From Volvariella volvacea V23 (Eukaryota; Basidiomycota; Agaricomycetes; Agaricales; Pluteaceae), in assembly GCA_000349905.1 (NCBI GenBank), contig KB722753.1, positions 353,199 through 417,198 on the forward strand: a DNA stretch of 64,000 nucleotides, read 5' to 3'. Made by a program: the position numbers and the translations under genes. Every line of letters begins with the position of its first letter. The stretch's first letter is position 1. Shown piece by piece: positions 24,032 to 36,052 of the stretch. Under the pieces are notes generated by a model that saw only the letters and a program-made list of their open reading frames with translations, was not told where the DNA came from and ran no database searches.

Positions 24032-25211
24032 TCAAGCCGAGAATCCCCTAGTCATTGTTGGTTTACTTGGACAATCTATCATCCAATGTAAACCGCCGCA
24101 ATTGCTGCAAGGCCCAGGAGGGCTGATTGCAGAACGCAATTTACACTTTCCTAGGGTGTGTGGCCCACCGCAAGCTCTGCATTTGTCCTTATTGTCAGCA
24201 TCTCCCTTTGTTGACGAGGCAGAATGGGAGGGGGGAGACTGAGAATGCTCTCTTAAGAGTTTGACGAGTTCATCATAGTCGGGCGTTTGAGTCTTTGGTC
24301 GTAATTTGCCACGATAAAAGGTGTCAGCGTCAACTATGGACGCGGTTGCACCTTTCATTTTTTCAGCGGCTTCCAACGCCAGCGCTAGGAATTCTGTAGC
24401 ATAAAGAGACTCGATGAGAGCTGCGAGTCTAAGGTCGCGGAGCGTAACACCAGGATACATCCTCTCGGATACGGGCGTCTGAGGATCTTCGTCGTCCCAT
24501 ATGAAGCGATAAGGCGAGTCCGTCTGGGTCGTGATCCAGACTCTGGGCAGCTTGTTCTTTAGAATAGCTATATCTTGGTAATGCTACCAGTCGCGCCTCG
24601 TTTTTAAGCATGGTTGAACAACAACAAGGAACCAAGGAACACTGCACACTCACCTTTTCCTTCTGACCAATCTTAACAACCCGAGTCAAGAACTTGAGAG
24701 CCACCGAGTAATCGGGAAGCTTAAAAACCGTCTCTATTCGGGCTGCAGACAGCAGCTTTGATGGCGCAGGCGCCTCCTGTTCGGCTGGGCGGGATTTGAA
24801 CTCGATGACCCAACCGAGATTGTAAAGGGGGCGGAGGTACTGCTCGAAATCGCCTTCTCCAATCCATGGCACCTCGTGATCTTTTACCTTTGGGACGTCC
24901 TGTTCCTGATGGATGAGGGGCGTAGATTGTTGCCTTTCGTTGAGCTGTCGGCCTGATAGTTTTCTGAGGTAGACAGCAATAAACCGGACATAAGTAGAGG
25001 GAAAACGGTGAACCCAGTTCAGTTGGAATCTATGCACCCCCTGCTCAGAAAGATCGCGGGACGGGTCAGACGAAAGCCCAGAAGGATCACTTCGGGAGTA
25101 ATTCCTGCTGGTTGTCACTGTGAACGCATGATGGAAAGTTAAGGATACACGTTGGGCGTGACCACAGGCAGTCAGACGCTGAGCAAGATATGGACGCAAT
25201 GAACGATACAT
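24032..25211 (-). CDS. PCD-like domain fused to two zinc knuckles, copy 1
   Basis: Exons (minus) 24654..25211 and 24032..24583; 369 residues. The basic, Ser/Arg-rich N-terminus (MYRSLRPYLAQRL...) looks like a mitochondrial presequence. The middle (about 115-245) matches the pterin-4a-carbinolamine dehydratase/DCoH fold: LRPLYNLGW, FKLPDYSVALKFLTRVV, then VTLRDLRLAALIES. The helix-2 active-site motif HHP of true dehydratases is HYQ here, while the following [H/W] position is Trp (RVWITTQT). The C-terminus has two knuckles, CRACGGPHTLGKC and CSNCGGLHWMIDC. It is paralogous to the next gene upstream on the same strand. Where copy 2 has an intron after its N-terminal region, copy 1 has a donor-like GGGGTG and acceptor but in non-matching phases, so the segment appears to be read through (about 33 extra residues). 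Function unknown. Confidence 0.75.
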
Positions 25212-25617
25212 TGCTGTTAATTGACGCCCAATCGATCCAGATAAGGCGCACGTGGCTACCTCATTGTGAGGCGTAAAGCATTCAAGGGTTGCCTAGGCGA
25301 ATTCACCATGCTGGACACCAAAGAACACGGACTGAAACGTAAACTGATCAAGCGTAGGACTAATGTTGCCTATCCTTGAGGAACCCGAGATAGGATTGGT
25401 CCAGTCGTATAACACTGCAGTTAGTATTGGGTTTTGTTGTATCTACTGGCAGTGTCAGCGAAGAACAAGGAGTCGATCAACAACGAAGATGGTCTACATT
25501 GAAGTTGAAACGTATTATTACTATAAATGGCAATAATACTGCCCATACAAGTGTTGGTTGCATCGCAAACACCCGGCATCCCGCTCATGCAGCGTATATA
25601 GGAATGAGTAGTTGAAT
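25212..25617. other. Spacer between the two PCD/zinc-knuckle genes
   Basis: 406 bp, upstream of copy 1 and downstream of copy 2. Next to the copy 1 start the duplicated sequence continues a few codons upstream (GRQLTA against GRQLAT in copy 2). No other feature seen. Confidence 0.5.
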
Positions 25618-27030
25618 TTACCTGCGTTCCTGCTTCATATTCAGTTTCCGCTGTACAGGAATCGGGATCTCGAGCTGTTTAAAGTTGACACCTTCCTCCA
25701 CCGGCGGTTTATTGGCATCGACATCGACAGTGGTCTCGGTATCAGTTTTGGTGGTGTTGGCGTTGCGTCTGGTGAACTTCTTGGTTGAAGTTCCCCTGTT
25801 TGGACAGTCTATCATCCAATGGGAACCGCCACAGCGATTACAAGGACTTGGAGGATTGACTGTAAAGCGCATATCGCACCGACCTAATGCATGTGGCCCG
25901 TTACAGGCTGGGCATTTGAGATTGTAGTTTGGGGCAGTTCGCGTCCGCTTAGTAGGCTTATTCAAATCGGTATCTGCAGCGATCTCTGTAGGTGTGGGTG
26001 CGGTCGTTTCTGGTGAAGGGGTGGAATGACGAGTATACATCTTGAAGAATTTGACAAGCGAGTCGTAGCGTGGTCTCTGACTGCGATTTCGTAGCTTACC
26101 ACGGTGGAAAGTGTTGGTTGTAGTGGCCGCGGTGGCTTCAGTCACGGTTGGATCCTTCGCTGTTTCAACATTAACCGGAGTTGACTCTAGGTACTTGGCA
26201 GCGTAGTGGGCATCGATGAGAGCTGCAAGCCGCAGGTCGCGACGGGTGATGCCGGGATGCTTTCGCTCAGTTCTGGGGGGCTGGGGGAACTCGTTTTCCC
26301 ATACGGGACGATAAGCTGAATCCGTCTGGCTGCTGATTCGAATAATTGGATGCCTTCTGTTGGCAATGGTTATGTTTGGGTGGTGCTACCAGTCGCGGCT
26401 GCGTTATTGCCAAGAACAAAGAGACTGAAAGGGAGATACGTACATCTTCCTTGGTGGCAATCCCCACGACCTCGTTCAAAAACCCAACAGCTGTCAAGTA
26501 ATCAGGGAACGTGAATTCCGTCACAATCCGACCGGCGATAACGTGTTGAGACGACGAAGGCTTTCCCTTTTCAGGCATACGACGTTTGAATTCTACGCCC
26601 CAGCCTAGGTCGTAAAGTGGGCGGAGATACTGCTCAAACTCGTTCTCTGTGATCCATCGAGTAGGATAGCCTGTTACGTGTGGAACGTCCGGTATTGGAA
26701 GTGGAGTTCCTGAAGGATGGGGTGAAGATGTTGAGGTCTTTGGTTTGGTTGTCGATGCAGTTTCAACGGATTTCTGGTGGTCAAAAAAGTAAGCACAATA
26801 AGAAAGGCTATAAATCGGGATCTGCGTACCTCGGGTGGGCTAGCGACAGGATTTTGACCACCAGCTGAAGATTCGGGTACTATGGGATCGCTCCAGCTAC
26901 TATTTCTGCTAGCAGTTACCATGAAGGGCCGGGTAAGAGGTCGAAGTACACGCGCTGCTCGTTGTGTATGGCCATAAGCACTCAAGCGTTCGACGGCAGC
27001 TGGACGCAATGAACGAGCAAAACGGTACAT
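25618..27030 (-). CDS. PCD-like domain fused to two zinc knuckles, copy 2
   Basis: Exons (minus) 26830..27030, 26444..26773, 25618..26385; 432 residues. The mitochondrial-type N-terminus (MYRFARSLRPAAVERL...) matches copy 1. The PCD-like core contains YLRPLYDLGW, FTFPDYLTAVGFLNEVV, the intact HHP motif (KEDHHPNITIA, rebuilt across intron 2) and ITRRDLRLAALIDA. The later catalytic [H/W] position appears to be Arg (IIRISSQT). A linker FHRGKLRNRSQRPRYDSLVKF, conserved with copy 1, precedes two knuckles, CPACNGPHALGRC and CNRCGGSHWMIDC, and a longer charged tail. Splices keep the frame exactly (201, 330 and 768 nt). In other organisms the PCD domain recycles tetrahydrobiopterin or serves as a transcription cofactor; a role here with nucleic acid is inference from the knuckles. 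Confidence 0.8.
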
Positions 27031-27560
27031 TGTTGCCAATTGACGCCCAGCCAAACTGCCGACCTAAATTGGGATGCACGTGACTACCGCCACCTGCGCA
27101 GGCAACAGCTTTAATCCAACGACTCCGGATAATAAGAGGGGGAACTACAAAACATGAAAGAGAGGTGCTGGCTAAACGATGGACTGAACAAGAGCCCATT
27201 CTTGAGGTATCTCAGGAATATTGAGTATAATGGCCTGACATTCTCGTACAAGGATAAATCCCGGGCATAAACCAAGGAAGGATTGTAACGCATGATAAAG
27301 AAATGAGAGGAATAAGGATCCGCATCTCCAAACAAAGAAAGGAAGCTACAGGAGACATGCAAACGGAAGCAAGTCAACCTGGAGGGAATTGCCAGGTTAC
27401 TCCCGAGAAGAATTTCTTCACCACTCGGACAATATCATTTCCACAGAATATATAAAAAAACAGGCCAATAATCCACAGCCTACGTACTATACAGGGTATT
27501 TCCCAATACACTAGTACCTCCAAAGACGACCTCTCAAAGGACATAGCATCCCCCTTTCAC
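27031..27560. other. Intergenic between PCD/knuckle copy 2 and lipase A
   Basis: 530 bp holding the 5' flank of copy 2 and the 3' flank of lipase A. No gene recognised. Confidence 0.5.
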
Positions 27561-29972
27561 TTAAATAGGTATTTGCAAAGTCAAACTCGTCAAGAACTCC
27601 ATCGCATTCTTCCTATAATCATCATTATTGATCTCACGAGGGAAAAGACCATCCAGGAAAGTCATAATCTTCGGTGATGCGTTGGTGTACCGTGGCCAGG
27701 CTGCACTCCCTCGGCCATTGGGATCGAGGTTTACGGCGAAACGAATGAGGTAGTCTCGTAGTTCGCCGCCGCCGTAGACGTTTAAAAGGTCGTGGGCGTG
27801 GACCTAGGGATATGTAAGCCATTTTTTCGTGTTAGAGTTGCCCTTTTGCTTACAGATCCAAGAGCTGGAAGTGCCTTGAAGCGCTTGCTCACTACACATG
27901 CCAAGGTATGGATTAGGTGCGGTTCGGGTTCGAAGTGGTGGGACATACAGAACACCCATGCCGGCTGTTTATCCGCCCTCTGCTTCAAGAAGAATCTCCT
28001 TGGAGCTTGGAATACGCCGTCGCCCATAAAGGCAGCAATGCGCTTGAATTGAGGAGTGAGTACGTTGAATATTCCAGTGTCGAATGGAGACCCAGCAAGG
28101 ATGGAGTTGGGATAATGGTCCGCGAGTTGATTAACTTGACTGTCTGACACTCCGGGCAGGAAGACATTTTTGATGTAGGATTTGAACTGTGAGTCGGTGC
28201 TAGGAGAGGTGACTTATTGGAACAAATCCCGTGAAAAGATGTAGAGGACATACGTGACATTGAGGGTGGAGAGTGAGAAGAGTGTACCCTCGTCATCACA
28301 ATTGCCTACGGACGAGAGATTAATTTGACTATAGAGTTCAAGCTTAGAACACTGACCAGTGACAAAAGGAATATTAGCCACTTTTCCTTGTTGCACCAGC
28401 TTTTGTGGGTTGTCCGTTAAGAAGACACCATCTGCTCGGGGCAACCAAGCCAAAATAAGTGACTAGAGGCACACAGGAACTCCTTTAGCACTTTCCCTTT
28501 CGGTTCACTGAGAGCCGAGACTCTACCTGATATGCAAAAATACCAGGAGACTTATTCATAGCAGACTTGAGCCTGTTATACGGTACAGTTCGCAAGCATT
28601 GCAAAGTGTCCGCAGCTCCAGAGCAACCAGAATCAGCAACGAGTGCATCATAGTATTTTTGACCGTTGGTTATATCGCCGACTGGAATTGGAGCACCAGA
28701 TTGCATGAACCCAGCACGGAAAAGGCCTTCAGTGTTACCATCGTTGGCAACCATGTGGAGAGCAACGGAAATCGCTCCTGCAGATTCACCCCAACTAGTG
28801 CCGCGTCAGTAGATGGATAGAGGAATATGATTAGAGGCAGAAACGTACATAGTAACTTTAGTGGGATCACCACCAAAGGCACCAATATACTTCTGAATCC
28901 ACCTAAAGGCCTGGCGCTCTGGATTAAAGGATTTAGCATTGGAGGAAGACTCTTGACAGAACCAACTTACGGTCTTGCAAACCCAGATTGCCAACGCCTG
29001 CATCCTTAACCTCTTTTCCAGGCAAGAAGCCGAAAGCTATGTGTTGTGATCAGATGCAGGACTCGACACCATCGAGTTACACGCGACGTACCCGATAACC
29101 TGTAAAAGAACGGGATAAAATTAGATGAGGAGAGCTCGAGACGCGGAAAAGGGTGCATTACCTACCTGTAGTTCATGCTAACATAGATGACAGGCGTCCC
29201 AAGGTCGATCGAGCGCTCAACAATTGCTGCTCCATCATACCTATTCTTTATTAGGAATTACTCGTACAACGTCAAGGGCTGACCTTACATTGAGGTGCTT
29301 CCAAGCTCAAATCCACCTGCAATTAAGTCAAGATAATAAACAAAATAATGTAGCCCACGCAAGATGTCATACCTCCAAAAATCCACTAGAAGTCCATCAG
29401 CAATCGGACGAGCCCATGTAATTTAAGGAGAACTCACCGCAACGACTGGAAGCTTAGTCCCTGCTGGAATTCTCGCAGGTGCAACGATATTCAGCGTTAG
29501 ACCTGCACGATGAAAAACGTCAAGACGAACACGCCAGTAAAGAAGCAATGGCAACGTACAGTCCTCGTCATCAGGGAATACAAGCCCGAAAATACTGTTC
29601 GTGATATAATCAATAGCGTCGGAAACCAAACCATCTGGAAGGGGAAGATCAATGGCTTGTTGCGGGCATGACGGCCCGAATTTCGTTGCCGAGAAACCAG
29701 TGGCATAGGGTGGTATGGGTTCAGGAAGTCTGAAGCGGCGATCTCCAGTCCTAAAGATGGGGTCAAGAATAGAAGGTCGTTGCTTTGGAGGGAAATACAT
29801 ACGGAGGTAATGCGAATGGGATTCCCAAGAATTTGTTGGTGCTGCCTGAGCTCACGCCAGTGACGGTTGCGCTATCGAGTTGGACAGTGGGCGGTGCCCT
29901 TTCCAGCAGAGGGGTTGCGAGAGCAATCCCAGTTTGAAGAGCCAGAGCGAGGAGAATACGTGACAACATCAT
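27561..29972 (-). CDS. Secreted carboxylesterase/lipase, paralogue A
   Basis: Type-B carboxylesterase (Candida rugosa lipase family). Fifteen exons (minus): 29803..29972, 29560..29750, 29438..29502, 29373..29385, 29289..29316, 29166..29240, 29092..29099, 28971..29036, 28849..28918, 28527..28794, 28357..28462, 28254..28305, 27949..28199, 27854..27891, 27561..27803; 547 residues. Signal peptide about 1-19. The oxyanion-loop region IFGGGFELG comes from 13-nt and 28-nt exons. Nucleophile elbow WGESAGA has Ser233. The acid is Glu in CDDEGT (about 359). The His is in VHAHDL (about 469). Exon lengths equal those of paralogues B and C except for whole-codon changes in exons 1 and 2. It probably hydrolyses acyl or sterol esters outside the cell. 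Confidence 0.93.
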
Positions 29973-30054
29973 TGAGAGCGGTGGACGCTGAGGTTGGATG
30001 TATGTCCGTTGCGTGTCCTAGCAGCTGGACAGGGAACCACTGAGTTGCTCATCG

Positions 30055-30062
30055 TATTTATA
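30055..30062 (-). promoter_or_regulatory. TATA box of lipase A
   Basis: TATAAATA on the minus strand, about 83-90 bp before the lipase A start codon. The corresponding spot upstream of lipase C also has TATAAATA (57715). Confidence 0.6.
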
Positions 30063-32554
30063 TTATAAAGGCACCTCTCTCTCCAATTCCGTCCTCAAGT
30101 GTTGGGTGCTGGGAAGGGCTTACCTCCCTTACCAATACTGGACAAACCCTACATCCAAGCGCACATCAACGCACTGGCATCATACATCTGCATCACTCCC
30201 GAAGTCACGGGTGCAACGCGCCACAAGGTCCAAAAAGCCGAGGAACTCTGTTGAATTGACATTGCGCCTGACGTATCTTGAACAGAAAAAGAATCCATCC
30301 CCATGGATTGGCACCTATACATTTCGGGAACTCCTAGAAATTACAAAGGTCATGAGCGTCCAACATGCGCAGAGAATTTCGCCATAAAAACTTACTGCGG
30401 GGCCCCGCATTACCCCAATACATCATGTGGACCTGTGAGGGACTTAATAATGACTACCCGGGCCTATATGTACCCAGTACACCCGTGCGTACGCAGCTCG
30501 TGGAAAGCTGTTGTGAAAATCACATGGAAGCGTACAACACCCAGAGAGCGCACGAAGATCTTCGTTCGAGAGGGCTTGGCGTAACCGTAATAGGCTAATT
30601 AGAGAGAATAGACCGAGGTTTTGTAGGCGAACCAGTAAGGAGAGGGGACTTGGAGTGCGTCAAACAGGGGTAAACAAAAGGTCATAGGATCAATCAAGGA
30701 ACTTCGACCACATGGAAGGCATCCCGGAGGTGCGTACTTACGCCTTCTATGCAGATCCTGAATCAAGGACAAGTCGAGTATGTGAATAAAATGCACTTAC
30801 AAGCTTGGAGCTCCTAGGCATAGGGGTGATTAAGTGTATTTCTTCATTCCACAATTTTTGCTCTATTGTGCAAACTAAGAAGTTCTGCAGCATTTTCAGT
30901 CAATATAAGCTGCAGTACGCATACCACTACATTTTCATGCTGAAACACTTCATTTGCTCTTTCAATAATAACGCCGGCTTCATTGACTTGACGATACCTT
31001 TAATAGGGATCAGGCACGCACACCGGGTAATTCAATAGTACATCGTAGATCCCAGAAATGATTATGACTTACTGGGACGACGGATCATTTATTCGTATGC
31101 AATACAGCAGGTTATATAGCTATGTTGCGTGTGATTCCAGCACAAGAAACCCGATGTCCATTTGAAGGAATGCGGAAGCCCAGACAGCCAAAACGAAAGA
31201 AGTTCCGTGGAAGTGTACATCTGAGATATAATTTTGCTGACTTTCGTGCTGGTTTATGATTCAAACAGCAGGAAAGCGAGGGTTCAAGCAACAGGTGAAT
31301 ACGCCCATTCGCCCTCATACCAGAAGTATAGCACGCTATAGACGGGGGAGTAGCAACTCTTTATTAATATTATCACAAGTAAGCACACAAAAGGTGGCTT
31401 ACGGACTCGCCGGCTTATTCAAACAAGGCACAAAAGGCTAATTTGACAGATCTAGATGATAAATCGATCCGGCCCGTCTGACTTAAGTAGATGTCATGCC
31501 GCTCTACCACCAGCCAGCATTTTTATACCTCCTTATGCTCTCGCATTGAACTTATGCCCATCGTCAGAGTTATTATGAGAATGCACCGGATAAACGGCAC
31601 ACCGGGCGCCAGATATGTATACTACATCCGTTAATCAAATGATGAGTGAGGCTCAGCTCAAACCTATGGGTACCAGCCGGGTAAGGAGAGAATGGTCGCA
31701 TAGAAGGCTATAATAATGCTACTTTGAATAGTGCGCGGTTGAAGGCTCAAATAAGTCTTCGGTAGACGACATACTTACTACTGTCATTTCAATTCCTCAA
31801 CAATGCCATATTTCAGTGCCATCTCTCTGATACTATCAGGTGCTCATCTATTCATGCCCCAGAACTTGAAGTACTGAACACTGTACGCAAAGCTGGGTAA
31901 GGCATCAAAACACTGATTCAACAGCAAGATCCAGACAACCACGTGAAGCCAAATCTTATACATGGTTCAGTCTCACGACGCGCTTTCATTTAGGTACATA
32001 TCCTAAACACTCAGTCCAAGGAACGATAAATGAGATGTAGGCCATTCACCTCCTGCAGCCACCACCGACTAGAGAAGAGAATGATACACGCATGCTGAAT
32101 GTCATAACGTTACAGTTGAATTGTACTTGATGTAGCGCGTAAGGGCTGAATGGCACACACTCGCATTTCGCAAATAATTTCCCATCCCGCTCTTGCCAGA
32201 AAGCGCTTCTATGACAGTCTTGGGCATTCCTGCCCTTCAAAATTGATTACAGTATCACGGAAGGTGTTACTTGGCTGTCTAATGTTAGCAAGTCTAGAAG
32301 TCAAGCCAACTCATGTCTTCAAAGGGAATGGGTAACCTATGATCATTAAGCTTAGCGATGAATTCCTGTATATATTCCTTATTGTCCTCAAACTCATCTT
32401 TCCCTCTGTATCTCCACCCTAGGGCATGCAGCCACCTCCCGACACACATTCACAACCAACAGAACCCCTCAGCAGGTTCGGTGTTCGTTAAATACGTCGC
32501 AACTATGAACGATTTGAAGATAGCAACAGCATCGAACGACTTTGGGCAAAGATA

Positions 32555-33015
32555 CTACCAATCGCCGTTCAGAGCGGCACAATTCCAAACGAGGCACCAG
32601 GCAAAGGATTCAAGACCGTGGCGGTATATTCGGTCGATGGTGCCACCGCCTTCGTCAAGTGTATCCAGTGGCATGAACGGCTTTGAGTTTATCCAATCCA
32701 AGCCCTTCTTCTTTGGTGATGTGTCACCTGGATCCATGAATGACGCTAGATCAAAGTCCTTTGACGCCGTGAGCTCGATGCAGGTGTGCACATCCGACCA
32801 GCTCGTCTTGGAAGAAGCTTCAGGGGGGGATTTTCCCATTGACCACGCTCAGAGAGGCTGCCGACATTGGAAAGGTGAGATGACGGAATAGCGACGATAT
32901 CTGGACCTTGTTTAAAAGTGGGGACAAGCTGTTCCAGATGTTCCGAATCGATGATTTTGGGATGGTTTGGGATGAAAGCAGAACGTTCGTTCTCAATGAT
33001 ATTGCGTAGTTTCAA
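32555..33015 (-). pseudogene. Frameshifted orphan coding fragment
   Basis: Two overlapping minus-strand frames read as one protein if the frame changes at the run of seven C (minus strand) near 32824-32830. Upstream frame: IPNHPKIIDSEHLEQLVP and GPDIVAIPSSHLSNVGS. Downstream frame: KTSWSDVHTCIELTASKDF and LDTLDEGGGTIDRIYRHGL. The wording 'PD-I-A...W-DVH-CIE-T' faintly recalls the N-terminal part of fungal FunK1-type kinases, but no kinase motif is seen and I do not assign it. No clear ATG. It could be a pseudogene or a sequencing indel. Confidence 0.35.
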
Positions 33016-33944
33016 GTTGTGAAAAAGGTGTGATTTTTGGACTCATCCGCAATAGCATCAATAGCGAGACAGAGACTTATTGCAAAAGAGTCTGTCCCGC
33101 TTGCGGCTACACAACGCGAGTGAGGCGTGTCAAACAAAAACGAACAGCCTGACCTCGGCCAAAGACTCGCTTTTTACGCTCGAGTCGCAGAAGTCAATTG
33201 CAACGCCGAGCATTATGTCGGAGAGCTCGTTGGCTATACCGGGTGCGGACTGAGGAGACGGAGCATGACTACGAAATCCACGGTACGGGTACTTTCAAGA
33301 TCAGCTTCAATGCACCGGGGGGTTTCGAGATACCCAACTCTGCATAAAATGTTGATCGTCACCACCGTGGCCATGGGCAATGACAATGATTGATATCGCT
33401 TACTATTCATCCTTTTCTAATGTAGCAACACGACCGGGAGACGAGAACTTCTTGTCGTTGCCTATGCTTAGTGTAGGGTTCATGGCAGGAATCATGCTAC
33501 ACGTTAATAGGGGAGAGTTTCATGGAAGTCGAGGACAGGGGCTTATAATTACCGCTTGTGAATAGGAGGAGCACACGTGGTGTCCGTGTTGGTAAGCTTG
33601 CAAATCTCGAGAGGTTGGACTAAACGTCAATAAGATAGCTATACTATAGCGCCAGAGCACCAACGGTAACAACAAGCCTTTAAAAAACCCCACAAAATAC
33701 AACAGAACTTAAGTATAGGTATAGAGATTCTAAAGGGGGGAAATGTCAAACAGCGAAAGTCAAACGACGAAATGAACGCGTGTTTCTAGGTGGATAGGTA
33801 TAATGTAACACGATCTAGATGTCGAAAGCAGTTGCGGAGGAAGAAATCAAAACAGATGCTAATATCACTCATTTCTCGGAAAGCGTAAAACGAAGAAAAT
33901 AGCAAGTGATAGCCTTGGGGGTGAAAAAAAAAGTCCAAGTGGGA

Positions 33945-35552
33945 TTACCAAAACCTGATACTAATCGGAGGTTTCCCGTCTACAAAACGCCTGTGATTGA
34001 TGTTGCTCGTAAACGAGGACCACTTAGAAAAAGGATCACAATCAGCACTCAAATCTGAGGAAGAAAAGGAAACTACTTACCCCATTTCCAATAAATACCG
34101 CTGCCAACCTCGCAATCTCCATATCAACCGCCATATTCACATCCCAACCCTCCGCATCCAGCTCCAAATCATTGCTCGTCACAATCGTAGTCCACCCGTC
34201 CAGCCTCAACAGCTCCTTCATCTTCTCCACCCACTGTCCCCTCTCGTTCGTCAACAAATACATGACATCCAACACGGTCCCCTTGGGGATCTTCTCGTCC
34301 CTCAAGTACTCATCCCTCGCGACTCTGGCCTTTCTCACAATGGCATTCATATCCGGTAGACATCTTCCCAACACGATGTGGTTATAGCCCTCCGAGCCCC
34401 AAGGGAGGTGTTCGGGGAACACCAAGGGATCAGGCAGGGAAGGCATCAAATTCCAGCTATAAAACGTGGAATTCCAATAGGCCAAATCCAGACAAGCCTG
34501 CTTAAAGTCCCCTCTCCTGATATGCATGGCCATCATCCTATCATACGGGTTCATCGTCGGCGGGTCGAGCTTCGGGTTCCTCGGTCCCCTCGGCAAGAAC
34601 AGGTACTCGTTCCTCGCCACGACGGATTTGACGAGATACGAGGTATCCAGCAGCCTCGACGTCGGCGACTTTGAGAAGCCCTCCCACAACGAGAGCACCC
34701 GCTTCGATCCCCACAGCCACAGATCGAACACCTGCGGGAAGTTGTCTTCCGACCTGTCGGCCGGCACAATCTCCACGCAGCTCTCCTTCGCCTCCAACAG
34801 AATCTTCTTCCACGCGTTGAAGATGTCGATCCCGTCTGCGTCGTTCAACGCCGATTTGACGTCCCGGGTGTGTATTATGAGCCGTTCAGAGGGCGGGCAG
34901 ACGACGTCGAACCAGGGCTCTGAGATGGAGCGGGGGGAGTTGTCGCCTGGCTCCCAGGGGCCACCGGCCGTTGGGCCTGCGATGAGGGCGTTCAAGGGCG
35001 TGCGAGGGGGCCATTCGTAGCGCGATCGTGGCCAGGGGTAGTAATCGGGCTTCCAGTAATAATCTTGAAAGACGTAAGCGCGTTTGGATTCGTAGGCAAG
35101 GTGGGCGTTCATTAATCTGAGCGAGGAATGTTAGCATACAAGTTACAGTTTGAGCGAGAAAAAGAGCATGCTAAGTATAGGACTAGAAGAGATAATACTT
35201 ACACTTCGTTCAAAACATTATTCCACCCCAACAACCTTATCTGACACGAAAACTTGACATACCTCCCCTTCTTCCCCTCCGGAAACGCCAAGCTCAAATT
35301 ATGCTGCGGCAAGTTATCCTCCCACTTCCTCAACCTCTCATACGTCGGCGGGAACTTTGCGTTATCGGGCAACAAGTCCAGCTTTGCTCTCGCCGCGGCC
35401 GAGGCATCGTCGTCCGAGTCCTGGACGAAATACCGGTTCGCGAATTCGCTGTGGAAGACGTGTGAGGAGAGGTAGAAGGCTGCGCAAAAGAAGAGGAGGA
35501 GCTGGAATTTGGGGTTGAGGACGACTGAGGCTCTTGGTATCAGGACACCCAT
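33945..35552 (-). CDS. Type II membrane protein, GDP-fucose O-fucosyltransferase-like
   Basis: Exons (minus) 35203..35552, 34081..35116, 33945..34022; 487 residues. A short cytosolic N-terminus is followed by a signal-anchor (about residues 15-32, FQLLLFFCAAFYL), the layout of Golgi/ER glycosyltransferases. The diagnostic block MHIRRGDF (about 285-292) matches the [H]xRRGDF loop that binds GDP-fucose in O-fucosyltransferase/NodZ-type enzymes. The C-terminal IGNGWSSFTSN, rebuilt across intron 2, matches the family's conserved Ser-rich end. Substrate unknown; basidiomycetes carry several such proteins. The start ATG precedes the anchor directly. Confidence 0.8.
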
Positions 35553-36052
35553 CCGGTTTGAGATTGTGGGTCTGTGATTGGTGTGCTATTTTTATGGGAG
35601 AGGGCCGCGCTGTTGGGGATCTTCGTTCTTGGGCAACGTCAGTCGAGGAGATGAAGATGAAGACAAGGCCAAAAGCCAAGAGGATCGTCAAGGGAAAAAC
35701 GTGAGCGAGCTCAAGTCAAGAGGGGTCCTTGCTGGTTTTCCGGGAGGATGACGGGGGAGCTGGCCTTTTAAAGATATGCAACGCCCAACACACAGCGAAC
35801 CTATGCGCAGCAGAAAAAGTCAGGTTTTGCGGTGTCGTCGCCGGTCGGTAAAAAGTGCTAAATGCCAAAAAAGGGACGGTGGCAGGGTGGAGTTTCTCCG
35901 TTTGGAAAGTCTTGTTCCTCGATCAAAATTCTACCCTGCAGCGCCTGTGGACCCAAAAAGCATAGATATCATTGCTAGCGAGCTGCAATCCAGAATACTT
36001 CGTGTATAGGCATTAAATAACTCAGACCGTGTCTTTATATCCAACGAAACCC
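35553..36052. other. Intergenic, O-fucosyltransferase-like promoter to CDC43 3' end
   Basis: 500 bp. No feature recognised. Confidence 0.5.

Larger units (their letters stand above)
29973..33944. other. Gene-poor interval, about 4 kb
   Basis: Between lipase A and the O-fucosyltransferase-like gene. No confident gene apart from one frameshifted orphan ORF on the minus strand (32555-33015). It is more AT-rich than its surroundings. No long terminal repeat or terminal inverted repeat found by eye. Confidence 0.5.

Noticed and set aside
31485..31520. tRNA-like word GGTGGTAGAGCGGCATGAC on the minus strand
   Set aside because: Resembles a D-arm/anticodon-arm start but lacks the acceptor stem and the GGTTCRANYCC T-arm at the right spacing.
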